This document shows positions 24,814 to 31,721 of a DNA stretch of 37,855 nucleotides, in pieces. How positions within the stretch are numbered: position 1 is the first letter of the stretch; the number at the start of each line of letters is the position of its first letter. The notes under the pieces were generated by a model, which was not told the DNA's origin, made no database searches, and saw nothing but the letters and a program-made list of their open reading frames with translations. A program made the translations under genes and the position numbers. Where the stretch lies: contig DAHY01000027.1 in the NCBI GenBank assembly GCA_002498605.1, positions 1 through 37,855 of the forward strand, given 5' to 3'. This DNA is from Methanomassiliicoccaceae archaeon UBA404. GTDB lineage: Archaea; Thermoplasmatota; Thermoplasmata; Methanomassiliicoccales; Methanomethylophilaceae.

Positions 24814-27228
24814 ATGAATACCTGGGACGTAAGACTGTTGGCCGCTTCGTACATACAAGACGGCGAAGACATGGTCATAGAATTGTTCGGCAAAACCCGG
24901 GAGGGCCGTTCAATCACAGTCCTGTCACGGGGTTTCAGACCTTATTTCTTCATCGTTGACCCGACCCCCGCTATAGAGGGGTCTTATAAACTGGATCCCG
25001 AGGTTCTGTCGGCGGAGCATGACGAGCTGCTTCGGGAAGGGGTCATGAAGGACGTTCTCAGGGTCACAATCAAGTATCCTTACAAAATCACGGAATACCG
25101 AAACAAAGCCAGAAAAGACGGGTTTGAAGTCCTTTCCGCAGATATCCCGTTCCATCTCAGATACATTTACGATTTGGATATCGGAGCCTGTCTGAAAGTC
25201 ATCGGCAAAGAAATCGAAGGAAGCTATCATACCGATCTTACAGTGGAAATGGAAAAACACGAAGAACTGGATCCTTTTACCCCTCCTCTGAAAATCATGT
25301 CCTTCGATCTGGAAAACAGTGTCGAACACGATTTCCTTTATTGTATTTGCGCGGTTGTTTCCGACGGAGAGAAAATTAGGGAATGCGAGCCCATAACCGG
25401 AAGCGAAAAGGACATTATTGTCAAATTCGGAGAACTTATACGGACCGAGGATCCGGATATCATAACGGGATACAACATCGATAATTATGATATCAAAAAA
25501 ATAAAAGAACGGGCGGAAGCCATCAAGCTGACGGATGCGATGCCCTGGGGACGGGACGGCGGGCAGCCCCGTCTGATAAGCGAACGGTTCTGGCGGGTCA
25601 AAGGGAGACTCGTGATTGATGCCTGGTGGGCGGTCAAACGGGAGATAAGACCGAAACAGGAAACTCTTAACGCCGTATCCATGCAGCTGTTCGGAGAAGG
25701 CAAACTGGATGTCGATCCTTCGGAAATGGACCGGGAGTGGAAAGAGAACCGGGAAAAGGTTCTGAAATACTGTATGAAAGACGCGGAGCTGGCATATCGC
25801 ATTTTGGACGAAATTGACTCCGTAAGGAAGAATATGGATTTGGCCGCGGTTTCACGGTTGCCGGTGGAGGACGTATTAACCTCCGGATCGTCCCAGCTTG
25901 CGGATTCCCTGCTTATACGGTTGGCCGACCGAAGCAAAGTCGCCGTTCCCAATATGGGCGGCAGAACAAACGGAGCGGATCAGATAGAAGGCGGTTACGT
26001 TCACACAATGAACCCGGGATTGTATCACTGGGTCGTTGTACTGGATTTTAAATCTATGTACCCCTCTTTGATTATTTCCAAAAACATATGTTTTACGACT
26101 TTATCCGAAGACGGGGAAATCGTAAGTCCCGCAGGTGCCAGATTCATGTCCAAAGAACGGCGGAAGGGACTTCTTCCGACCATATTGTCGGATTTGATGG
26201 ATTACAGGGACAGCATAAAAAGTTCGATGAAAATTGCGCACGATGAGCATGAATACCATTACCTGGACGGTTTGCAGGCAGCCGTCAAAATTCTTATGAA
26301 CACTTTTTACGGCGTGTTCGCTTCTTCGTTTTACAGATTCACCAACAAAAATATCGGTGCCGCAATCACATCCTTTGCCAGAGGAAACGTGAAGGGGATT
26401 ATCAGCGAACTCGAGGCCGACGGCATCGGCGTGGTTTATTCGGATACGGATTCGGTGTTCATACAATCCCCGGAAAGCAACATTGAGGGTTCCGTCAACT
26501 TCGGTAAATCGCTGGCGGAACGGTTCTCCACCGAAGGGGTAATTCTCGAGTTTGAAAAATTGATCGAACCTTTATTCTCGCACGGTAAGAAAAAGCGGTA
26601 TGTCGGACGGGTGGTGTGGCCGGTCAAAGAGGATGATCTGCTGGTACGGGGATATGAAATCCGACGTTCGGATTCTTTTGATTTGCAGAGTGAGTTGTTG
26701 GAAGAACTGTTCGAAAAAATACTTGACGAGGATAACGAGGGCGCCGTCGTTTATGTTCGGGAGACCGTGCAGAATACTCTGCACGGCAAAGTCGATCCGA
26801 AGGAATTGGTCATATCCCGAACCTGCAAAGGCGTAAAGGCCTATGCCAATCCCGAAAGAATGGCGAACGTGCAGGCCGCCCGTAAAATGGTGGCTCTGGG
26901 TTATGACTTCATACCCGGCATGAAAGTATCGTGGATCGTCACCGACGGTTCCGTGGTTCCTCAAAAAGTCGAACCTTACGTAAGCGGAAAGAAATTCGAA
27001 CACAAACCGGATTACAAATATTATGCGGGACGGCTCGCACAGACCGCTTCCAGAATCACGGAAGTTTTCGGTTGGACCGAAAAAGATCTTATGCTGGGAA
27101 GTCAGCAGATTACTTTTGACATGGACTTCGATTACGACAAATCACCCGCCAAAAAAGAAAGGCGGCAGGTAGTCGAAAACAAGGAAGTCAAAAAGAGCAA
27201 GGGAACAAGTTTGAAAGATTTCTTCTGA
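24814..27228 (+). CDS. polB: Family-B replicative DNA polymerase
   Basis: An 804-residue archaeal PolB. The 3'-5' exonuclease motifs are present: SFDLEN (Asp165, Glu167), ITGYNIDNYD and YCMKDAELAY. The polymerase motifs are also intact: DFKSMYPSL near 411, KILMNTFYG near 491 and YSDTDSVF near 540. The C-terminus ends TSLKDFF, which fits a PIP-box for the sliding clamp. The N-terminal domain corresponds to the uracil-sensing domain of the family. ATG 24814 is preferred over GTG 24805 because GTGATC, a strong ribosome-binding sequence, precedes it. It overlaps or abuts the YchF gene and is probably read from the same transcript. Proofreading and synthesis both look functional. Confidence 0.96.
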   Translation: MNTWDVRLLAASYIQDGEDMVIELFGKTREGRSITVLSRGFRPYFFIVDPTPAIEGSYKLDPEVLSAEHDELLREGVMKDVLRVTIKYPYKITEYRNKARKDGFEVLSADIPFHLRYIYDLDIGACLKVIGKEIEGSYHTDLTVEMEKHEELDPFTPPLKIMSFDLENSVEHDFLYCICAVVSDGEKIRECEPITGSEKDIIVKFGELIRTEDPDIITGYNIDNYDIKKIKERAEAIKLTDAMPWGRDGGQPRLISERFWRVKGRLVIDAWWAVKREIRPKQETLNAVSMQLFGEGKLDVDPSEMDREWKENREKVLKYCMKDAELAYRILDEIDSVRKNMDLAAVSRLPVEDVLTSGSSQLADSLLIRLADRSKVAVPNMGGRTNGADQIEGGYVHTMNPGLYHWVVVLDFKSMYPSLIISKNICFTTLSEDGEIVSPAGARFMSKERRKGLLPTILSDLMDYRDSIKSSMKIAHDEHEYHYLDGLQAAVKILMNTFYGVFASSFYRFTNKNIGAAITSFARGNVKGIISELEADGIGVVYSDTDSVFIQSPESNIEGSVNFGKSLAERFSTEGVILEFEKLIEPLFSHGKKKRYVGRVVWPVKEDDLLVRGYEIRRSDSFDLQSELLEELFEKILDEDNEGAVVYVRETVQNTLHGKVDPKELVISRTCKGVKAYANPERMANVQAARKMVALGYDFIPGMKVSWIVTDGSVVPQKVEPYVSGKKFEHKPDYKYYAGRLAQTASRITEVFGWTEKDLMLGSQQITFDMDFDYDKSPAKKERRQVVENKEVKKSKGTSLKDFF

Positions 27229-27243
27229 TACCGTCAAACGGCA

Positions 27244-27609
27244 TCAGATGATGACGTATGCCGCAGTGAAAACAACGGAAGACACTACTGCAACCGCACA
27301 GATAACCGATTTTATGTTATATCTGTCGTCCACGGCTTTCTCCAGACCCGCAAGGTAAATTCCATAAACACCCAATATGAAACCTATAACCGGCACAAAT
27401 AACCCGAAAGGATCTTTAGCCAGTCCGATTAATATACCGTAAGGCGAAAATATTGCTCCGAACAATATGCCCGCAATACCGTACACATACGGTGCCAAGG
27501 ATGCTTTGTACTCCTCTTGGGGGGGAGTCTGCCTGAGATCTACACCGCATCCGGGACAGTTTGCAGAGCCTGCCGGAATATCGGTGCCACAGTCGATGCA
27601 ATACGGCAT
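27244..27609 (-). CDS. Small zinc-ribbon membrane protein, function unknown
   Basis: A 121-residue protein. Residues 1-25 hold a CxxC...CxxC zinc ribbon (CIDCGTDIPAGSANCPGCG), a short proline-rich linker follows, and then three or four hydrophobic helices (about 38-60, 66-88 and 98-121). Such zinc-ribbon proteins with a membrane tail are common in archaea and mostly uncharacterised. It is convergent with polB, 15 bases away, and divergent from L15e. Its ATG is about 27 bases from a TATA box, so the mRNA is probably leaderless, and an inverted repeat brackets that box. Confidence 0.75.
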   Translation of the reverse strand: MPYCIDCGTDIPAGSANCPGCGVDLRQTPPQEEYKASLAPYVYGIAGILFGAIFSPYGILIGLAKDPFGLFVPVIGFILGVYGIYLAGLEKAVDDRYNIKSVICAVAVVSSVVFTAAYVII

Positions 27610-27628
27610 GCGTGGTAATGTGCATGGT

Positions 27629-27651
27629 CCCGTTAAATAAGTTACAACGGG
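27629..27651 (-). promoter_or_regulatory. TATA box with flanking inverted repeat before the zinc-ribbon membrane gene
   Basis: CCCGTT (27629-27634) and AACGGG (27646-27651) are perfect 6-base complements 11 bases apart. Between and overlapping them is the minus-strand TATA TTATTTAA (27633-27640), centred 27 bases before the ATG at 27609. A dimeric repressor bound here would block TBP, so this looks like an operator. The alternative is chance. Confidence 0.45.
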
Positions 27652-27702
27652 CTCCGTAGTTAATAATTAAATACTCAACTACAATCAGGGCAATCACGGA
27701 GC

Positions 27703-27710
27703 ATTATAAG
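27703..27710 (+). promoter_or_regulatory. TATA box of L15e
   Basis: ATTATAAG is centred about 53 bases before the L15e ATG. This predicts a leader of about 28 nt that contains AAAAGGTGAT, a strong ribosome-binding site. Confidence 0.5.
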
Positions 27711-27759
27711 CTCTGCGGAAATGTGCCTGTAACAGGGTGAATCCGAAAAGGTGATACAA

Positions 27760-28419
27760 ATGGAAAATGACACTCAAAACGAGGTACGTCCCGTCAGCGG
27801 TAAAAGCATGTACAGCTACATCGGCGACGCATGGAACGTGCCCGAGAAATCTTATCTCAGAGAATTGAACCATGAGAGAAAAATCCTTTGGAGAAGGGAA
27901 GAAAACTTCGTCAGGATTGAAAGACCCACCCGTTTGGACAGGGCCAGAGCTCTCGGTTACAAAGCCAAACAAGGTTACGTTGTTGTCAGAGCCCGGGTCA
28001 GAAAAGGCAGCCTCGGAAGGAGGACCATCAAGGCCGGAAGAAGGGCTAAAAGAAAGGGTATGAACAAAATAACCACCGGCAAGAGTCTTCAGCGCATGGC
28101 AGAAGAAAGGACTGCGAAGAGATACCCCAACATGGAAGTTCTGAACTCTTACTGGGTCGGAGCCGACGGACAGCAGGAATGGTACGAGGTAATCCTTGTG
28201 GATCCGGCGCACCCCGTCATAAAGTCCGACAACAAGATCAATTGGATCTGCGACAGCGCCAGCAGCAACCGTGTTTACCGCGGCAAGACTTCTGCGGGTC
28301 AGAAGGGCCGTGGTATGAGGACCACCGGAAAAGGTGCGGAGAAATCCAGACCTTCCCGAAGGGCCAACAAGCGCGGCAACAGCGAGAGACAGCGTCTCCG
28401 CGACCCCACGAGACACTGA
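27760..28419 (+). CDS. rpl15e: Large-subunit ribosomal protein L15e
   Basis: A 219-residue, very basic archaeal/eukaryotic-type L15e. The core starts at SMYSYIGDAWNVPEKSY and contains RPTRLDRARALGYKAKQGY, RRAKRKGMNK and the histidine/arginine-rich end QRLRDPTRH. The usual protein starts about at residue 15-17 here, so this one has an N-terminal extension (MENDTQNEVRPV...). I keep the ATG at 27760 because GGTGAT lies four bases before it. A GTG three codons upstream overlaps that site and is unlikely. The ATG at 27808 would give the standard length but has no good ribosome-binding site. Confidence 0.93.
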   Translation: MENDTQNEVRPVSGKSMYSYIGDAWNVPEKSYLRELNHERKILWRREENFVRIERPTRLDRARALGYKAKQGYVVVRARVRKGSLGRRTIKAGRRAKRKGMNKITTGKSLQRMAEERTAKRYPNMEVLNSYWVGADGQQEWYEVILVDPAHPVIKSDNKINWICDSASSNRVYRGKTSAGQKGRGMRTTGKGAEKSRPSRRANKRGNSERQRLRDPTRH

Positions 28420-28420
28420 T

Positions 28421-28437
28421 TCGGGGCTTTGCCCCGA
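28421..28437 (+). terminator. Hairpin terminator after L15e
   Basis: TCGGGGC-TTT-GCCCCGA, a perfect 7-bp GC-rich stem, begins one base after the L15e stop. A pyrimidine-rich stretch (28448-28466) follows. On the other strand, a T-rich tract at 28573-28583 ends the convergent ThiI-like gene. The 196-base spacer otherwise holds AT-rich sequence without a gene. Confidence 0.6.
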
Positions 28438-28572
28438 TTCAAACCATTTACCTTACTTTCTTTCCTTATTAAATTACGATTGATTTTCATTCCTGATTAA
28501 AAATAGCATCATAAATTTTTAACATCAGTATAATCTGCATTTTACAATCAACAACATTGACGCATAATCATA

Positions 28573-28583
28573 AAAAGAAAGTA
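28573..28583 (-). terminator. T-rich tract downstream of the ThiI-like gene
   Basis: Read on the minus strand, the sequence is CTTTCTTTTTA about 33 bases after the stop. It is similar to the pyrimidine-rich tract behind L15e and consistent with U-tract termination. Confidence 0.35.
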
Positions 28584-28615
28584 TTCTGAACCGTATCTGA
28601 TATATGTCCGGAAAT

Positions 28616-29482
28616 TCACTGAGTTTTGATTCCCTTCGATTCTTTCTTAAGGAAATCCATCATCTCTCTGACCTTGTCATCGGACATCCCTATGGTCGGG
28701 AAATACACGGGCAGGTCGTAATCCGTAACATTGACATCGTTCAGATTCTCCAAAGAAGTTCCCAGAACATATCCGAGAGCACGGAAATCTTCCTCGCCTT
28801 CATCCAAAAATTTCATATCGGGATCGTAATGTGCCAGTATCCCGGAAGTGTCTTTGCCTTTAGCGGCTATTCTGCAACCTCTCTTCATCATCAGCCAGGC
28901 CGAAAGAGAGGCGCGGTCGTCCCCCAGCGAAGCAATGACCCTCCCCTGCGTGCCCACAGGAAGACCGCCGTGACCTCTGATATATTCGTCAAAAATATAT
29001 GCCTTGTTTTCCCTGACTTCAATGAAGAAAACTTTATCGGGATCCGTTAAATTCACGCTTACGTTCAAGTGTTCGTTGGCTCCGTATATGGCCGAGCCGG
29101 CCTCACGTCCGACATCCGTGCTTCTGTAGGGATGCGTGCCTTCCCTCCTTGGTTTCACGGCAAAAGACATGCCTTCGGAGATGCGTCCTACGGAATACTC
29201 GGCGGCCCCTTTGCAGATGTCCTCCATCGATGACGAAGTCACTTCGGCCACTGACAGCGAGCCGATTCCGAATACCTTTCTCAGAGACTTTATCGTACCT
29301 TCGATATCGGAAGTTTTTACATAGAAACGCGTGTCCCCCTTCTCGATCAGGGCTTCCACTCCGTCCGCGGCCAACATCGAGAGCATTGAATCTCTGAGTT
29401 GATTTTCATACCTCATTCTGACCGGCGTACTCTTGAGACCTATCTCAGAGTATCTTACCATTATAACGGACACGGGTTGCAC
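28616..29482 (-). CDS. ThiI-like THUMP protein with degenerate PP-loop, probably inactive
   Basis: A 288-residue protein. The N-terminal ferredoxin-like and THUMP domains (RYSEIGLKSTPVRMRYENQL, then GVEALIEKGDTRFYVKT and FFIEVRENKAYIFDEY) match ThiI, which makes 4-thiouridine in tRNA. The following segment GTQGRVIASLGDDRASLSAWLMMKRGC, written here as GTQGRVIASL plus GDDRAS plus LSAWLMMKRGC, lines up with the ThiI pyrophosphatase domain. The SGGxDS nucleotide loop is replaced by GDDRAS and is one residue shorter. The protein also stops about 100 residues early and lacks the catalytic cysteine region. It may still bind tRNA. The start is a GTG giving nine residues before RYSEI, as in ThiI; the ATG at 29461 is an alternative. 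Confidence 0.72.
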   Translation of the reverse strand: MQPVSVIMVRYSEIGLKSTPVRMRYENQLRDSMLSMLAADGVEALIEKGDTRFYVKTSDIEGTIKSLRKVFGIGSLSVAEVTSSSMEDICKGAAEYSVGRISEGMSFAVKPRREGTHPYRSTDVGREAGSAIYGANEHLNVSVNLTDPDKVFFIEVRENKAYIFDEYIRGHGGLPVGTQGRVIASLGDDRASLSAWLMMKRGCRIAAKGKDTSGILAHYDPDMKFLDEGEEDFRALGYVLGTSLENLNDVNVTDYDLPVYFPTIGMSDDKVREMMDFLKKESKGIKTQ

Positions 29483-29517
29483 TAAACAAAATGCGGTAAT
29501 AATCTTTTTGCCACATT

Positions 29518-29525
29518 CTTAATAT
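29518..29525 (+). promoter_or_regulatory. Probable TATA box of the TauE/SafE gene
   Basis: CTTAATAT is centred 26 bases before an ATG at 29548. That spacing implies leaderless transcription from 29548. It would mean that the ATG at 29524, which lies inside the box, is not the real start. Confidence 0.4.
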
Positions 29526-29547
29526 GAAATTGCCAATCAGGAAGCCC

Positions 29548-30369
29548 ATGGAACCCGTATTGATGATTGCCCTGATACTCGTGGGAATACTCGCAGGGGT
29601 CATGGGCGCATTGTTCGGCGTGGGAGGCGGTATGGTTATCGTACCGATTCTTACCATAGGGTTTGGTTTAGCGGCAAAGGATGCCGTCGCGATAAGTTTG
29701 GTCGGGATTGTCGCGACTTCGGTCGGTGCTTCCTCGGTTTATGTGGGCAAAGGTATTTCCAACGTCAAACTCGGATTGTTTATGGAAGTCACCACCGTCT
29801 TCGGCGCCATTGTCGGTGTGTTCATTGCCATGTATGTCAGCAATCTTGCTATGACGGTGGTATTCTCCATTGTGCTTGTGTATTCGGGATACAGGATGAT
29901 TGTAAACTCCGGAAAAGACGTTGAACTCACCAAAGAACCGGGAAAGTACCACATGTCGTATTACGACGAAACCGAGAAGGCGTACGTGGGATACAACATA
30001 CACAATCTCGGAAAAGGTGCCGCCATATCGACGGTTGCGGGAGTCATAGCTTCCATGACCGGAATGGGGGGCGGCACAATCAAAGTTCCGGTTATGAACA
30101 TGTACATGGACGTCCCGATGAAGGTTGCAACCGCCACAAGCAACTACATGATAGGAATAACCGCTTTTGCGGGTGCCATTCTTTACTTTGTAATGGGCGA
30201 AGTCGACCTTATGTTTGCGGGCTCGGTTGCCGTGGGCGGATTTGTCGGCTCCATGCTGGGCACCAGGATCTCGGCACACATCAACGGAAAATCTTTGAGG
30301 AAATACTTCGCAGTGTTGCTTTTCGTCGTAGCGGCCATAATGCTGCTTAACGCGGGGGGATCTCTGTGA
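29548..30369 (+). CDS. TauE/SafE-family sulfite/organosulfonate exporter-like membrane protein
   Basis: A membrane protein of about 273 residues (281 if the ATG at 29524 is used) with about eight helices in two repeats. Each repeat carries the glycine-rich family signature: GALFGVGGGMVIVPIL near the N-terminus and ASMTGMGGGTIKVPV in the middle. A soluble loop of about 40 residues (near 125-165) separates the halves. TauE/SafE proteins export small anions such as sulfite or sulfoacetate, but substrates of archaeal members are mostly unknown. I prefer 29548 because a TATA box lies 26 bases before it. The DUF1634 gene follows with an overlapping stop and start. Confidence 0.85.
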   Translation: MEPVLMIALILVGILAGVMGALFGVGGGMVIVPILTIGFGLAAKDAVAISLVGIVATSVGASSVYVGKGISNVKLGLFMEVTTVFGAIVGVFIAMYVSNLAMTVVFSIVLVYSGYRMIVNSGKDVELTKEPGKYHMSYYDETEKAYVGYNIHNLGKGAAISTVAGVIASMTGMGGGTIKVPVMNMYMDVPMKVATATSNYMIGITAFAGAILYFVMGEVDLMFAGSVAVGGFVGSMLGTRISAHINGKSLRKYFAVLLFVVAAIMLLNAGGSL

Positions 30370-30635
30370 ATCTCCACAGCTCGACCTCCAAAACCCTTTG
30401 GGGCACGGCAGTGACCGGCATAGCGATTATCGTTGTAGGATTGATCGCAAGCATGCTGAACTACGGAGAAAGCATTCTGTGGCTGGGACTTCTCATATTG
30501 ATTATGTCCCCGATTTTTGGCGTAATAGTCAGCGCTGTGTCTTTGTTCATAAACAGGGACTATGCTTGGATGACAGTTGCGTTGGTATTGATTACAATGA
30601 CCGCCGCTTCAATAATTCTTGCCGCGTATCTGTGA
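30366..30635 (+). CDS. DUF1634-family small membrane protein
   Basis: An 89-residue protein with three hydrophobic helices. The central segment LLILIMSPIFGVIVSAVSLF and the following NRDYAWMTVALVLI fit DUF1634, a family usually found next to TauE/SafE transporters. The start is a GTG that overlaps the TauE/SafE stop (GTGA), so it is translated from the same transcript. It may be an accessory subunit of the exporter; this is inferred from co-occurrence. Confidence 0.72.
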   Translation: MNLHSSTSKTLWGTAVTGIAIIVVGLIASMLNYGESILWLGLLILIMSPIFGVIVSAVSLFINRDYAWMTVALVLITMTAASIILAAYL

Positions 30636-30723
30636 AAGTTTAATCGGTTTTCCGAAGTTTGAATAACTTTTCGGAGTGTAACATACGCAGTATCGGAAAT
30701 TGACAAGGTTCATAAAAGTCGAA

Positions 30724-30811
30724 TGGTGCGGGGGATGGGATTTGAACCCACGAACGCCTACACGAATAGGCCCTGAACCTATCGCCTTTAGCCAGGCTCG
30801 GCAACCCCCGC
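30724..30811 (-). tRNA. tRNA-Leu (anticodon CAG)
   Basis: An 88-nt class II tRNA on the minus strand with encoded CCA. The acceptor GCGGGGG pairs with CCCCCGC. The D-arm contains GCCGAGCCTGGC, the anticodon arm ATAGG-TTCAGGG-CCTAT gives CAG, a long variable arm follows, and the T-arm has GGTTCAAATCC. No intron interrupts it. Confidence 0.96.
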
Positions 30812-30839
30812 GCTTCGGTTCGGGAGTAACACTTAGTTG

Positions 30840-30847
30840 TATAAAAA
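30840..30847 (-). promoter_or_regulatory. TATA box of tRNA-Leu
   Basis: Minus-strand TTTTTATA(C) is centred about 33 bases before the mature 5' end, a usual archaeal tRNA promoter position. Confidence 0.5.
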
Positions 30848-30884
30848 GAAGTACGGCCGGACCCGGATCCGACCATTAAATCCA

Positions 30885-31103
30885 TCAGGCCTTCATTATT
30901 TTCATCCAGCCGCCGGACTCGTAAATTCCCAGTTTTCTCTGTTCAAGAGCTTCTTCGAATTCTTCCCATGAAATTACCGTGAGTCTTTCGTTGTCACCCT
31001 TTGTGAACTGAACACCTTCGGTTCCCTTCACTCTGCCGGGTTGCAGACCTTTGGCCTTAGCAATCATTTGTGCCTTTGCAAAATCTATCTTATCCATCGC
31101 CAT
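30885..31103 (-). CDS. Conserved-looking small protein of unknown function, 72 residues
   Basis: A 72-residue soluble protein with a charged, helix-forming N-terminal half (DKIDFAKAQMIAKAKGLQPG) and a C-terminal part rich in Trp and Glu (SWEEFEEALEQRKLG, then SGGWMKIMK). I do not recognise a family. Its own promoter (TATA at 31161-31170), a predicted 33-nt leader with a hairpin, and normal codon use support it as a real gene. It lies between tRNA-Leu and the JAMM gene and is not part of the upstream operon, since about 200 bases and a promoter intervene. Confidence 0.7.
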   Translation of the reverse strand: MAMDKIDFAKAQMIAKAKGLQPGRVKGTEGVQFTKGDNERLTVISWEEFEEALEQRKLGIYESGGWMKIMKA

Positions 31104-31121
31104 TATTTTTCCCTTCCATGA

Positions 31122-31138
31122 GGTAAGCCAGACTTACC
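31122..31138 (-). repeat. Perfect 6-bp hairpin at the 5' end of the 72-residue gene's mRNA
   Basis: GGTAAG (31122-31127) and CTTACC (31133-31138) are separated by five bases. On the minus strand the structure lies near the predicted transcription start and 19 bases before the ATG, close to the GGAAGGG ribosome-binding stretch. It may be an RNA hairpin or a protein operator. Confidence 0.4.
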
Positions 31139-31160
31139 GCGGGAGAACAATCTGCGTTGA

Positions 31161-31170
31161 TTATATATAA
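31161..31170 (-). promoter_or_regulatory. TATA box of the 72-residue gene
   Basis: The minus strand reads TTATATATAA, a near-palindromic strong box A about 62 bases before the ATG at 31103. Transcription would start close to 31140. The remaining stretch 31171-31307 is AT-rich, and I see no gene in it. Confidence 0.55.
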
Positions 31171-31307
31171 AGATTCTTTAATTTGAAGCGAATTTACATA
31201 CTGGGACATTCAAAAAACCATGAAAAACCAAGAGAATCGGAAAAGTTGATTTTGATAATTCCTGCCCCGGAAAAACAAAAATCCATCTTATAAATTTTGC
31301 ATTGCGG

Positions 31308-31721
31308 TCAAAGGTCCAGAAAATCATCCCGCTCATCGGAGAAAATTTCCAGTTCCAGAAGCTCCCCTTTTGAGTTGTAAGCCTTCCAACTGTTCCGGTC
31401 ATAGGGCAGACAGGTGATTATATGCACCCCTCCCCGGTTTGAGAAATACGACAGATCCTGTTCCGAAGGCTGATTCGAATAACCTGGATGGGAATGCACG
31501 GTTCCGATCAGACTGAAATCCACGGGTGCCATCCAATCGTTCATAAAACTGTGGGAATCGCCGTATACGGTTCCCGGAACGAGAATCATCTCGGAAATTA
31601 TTCCGTCGTCCTGTCTGAGCATGCAAAGAAACTCGTCGGGATACGTGGAACGGGCGGCTTCGTTGAACGCATCTATCAGTTCGATATAGATTCCTTTGAT
31701 TCCTTTTTTATTTTTCATCAT
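31308..31721 (-). CDS. JAMM/MPN-domain metalloprotease-like protein
   Basis: A 137-residue JAB/MPN protein. The JAMM zinc site is complete: Glu30 in DEFLCML, and TVHSHPG-x(5)-SEQD with His76, His78, Ser86 and Asp89. Archaeal JAMM proteins can remove ubiquitin-like SAMP modifiers from proteins or act in sulfur transfer, but the substrate here is unknown. The start is the ATG at 31721, which overlaps the NAD-kinase stop in the string ATGATGA, so translation is coupled. A second ATG follows directly. The frame further upstream is a shadow of the NAD-kinase gene. Confidence 0.87.
   Translation of the reverse strand: MMKNKKGIKGIYIELIDAFNEAARSTYPDEFLCMLRQDDGIISEMILVPGTVYGDSHSFMNDWMAPVDFSLIGTVHSHPGYSNQPSEQDLSYFSNRGGVHIITCLPYDRNSWKAYNSKGELLELEIFSDERDDFLDL

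Noticed and set aside
27694..28416. 240-codon minus-strand frame opposite L15e
   Set aside because: L15e on the plus strand is certain. This frame is a product of its Arg/Lys-rich codons.
28616..29482. In-frame TAG read-through as a cause of the short ThiI-like protein
   Set aside because: The gene ends in TGA, not TAG, and no ThiI-like continuation is seen beyond it.
31171..31307. Possible C/D-box sRNA in the spacer near JAMM, given flpA nearby
   Set aside because: No convincing pair of C (RTGATGA) and D (CTGA) boxes at suitable spacing was found.
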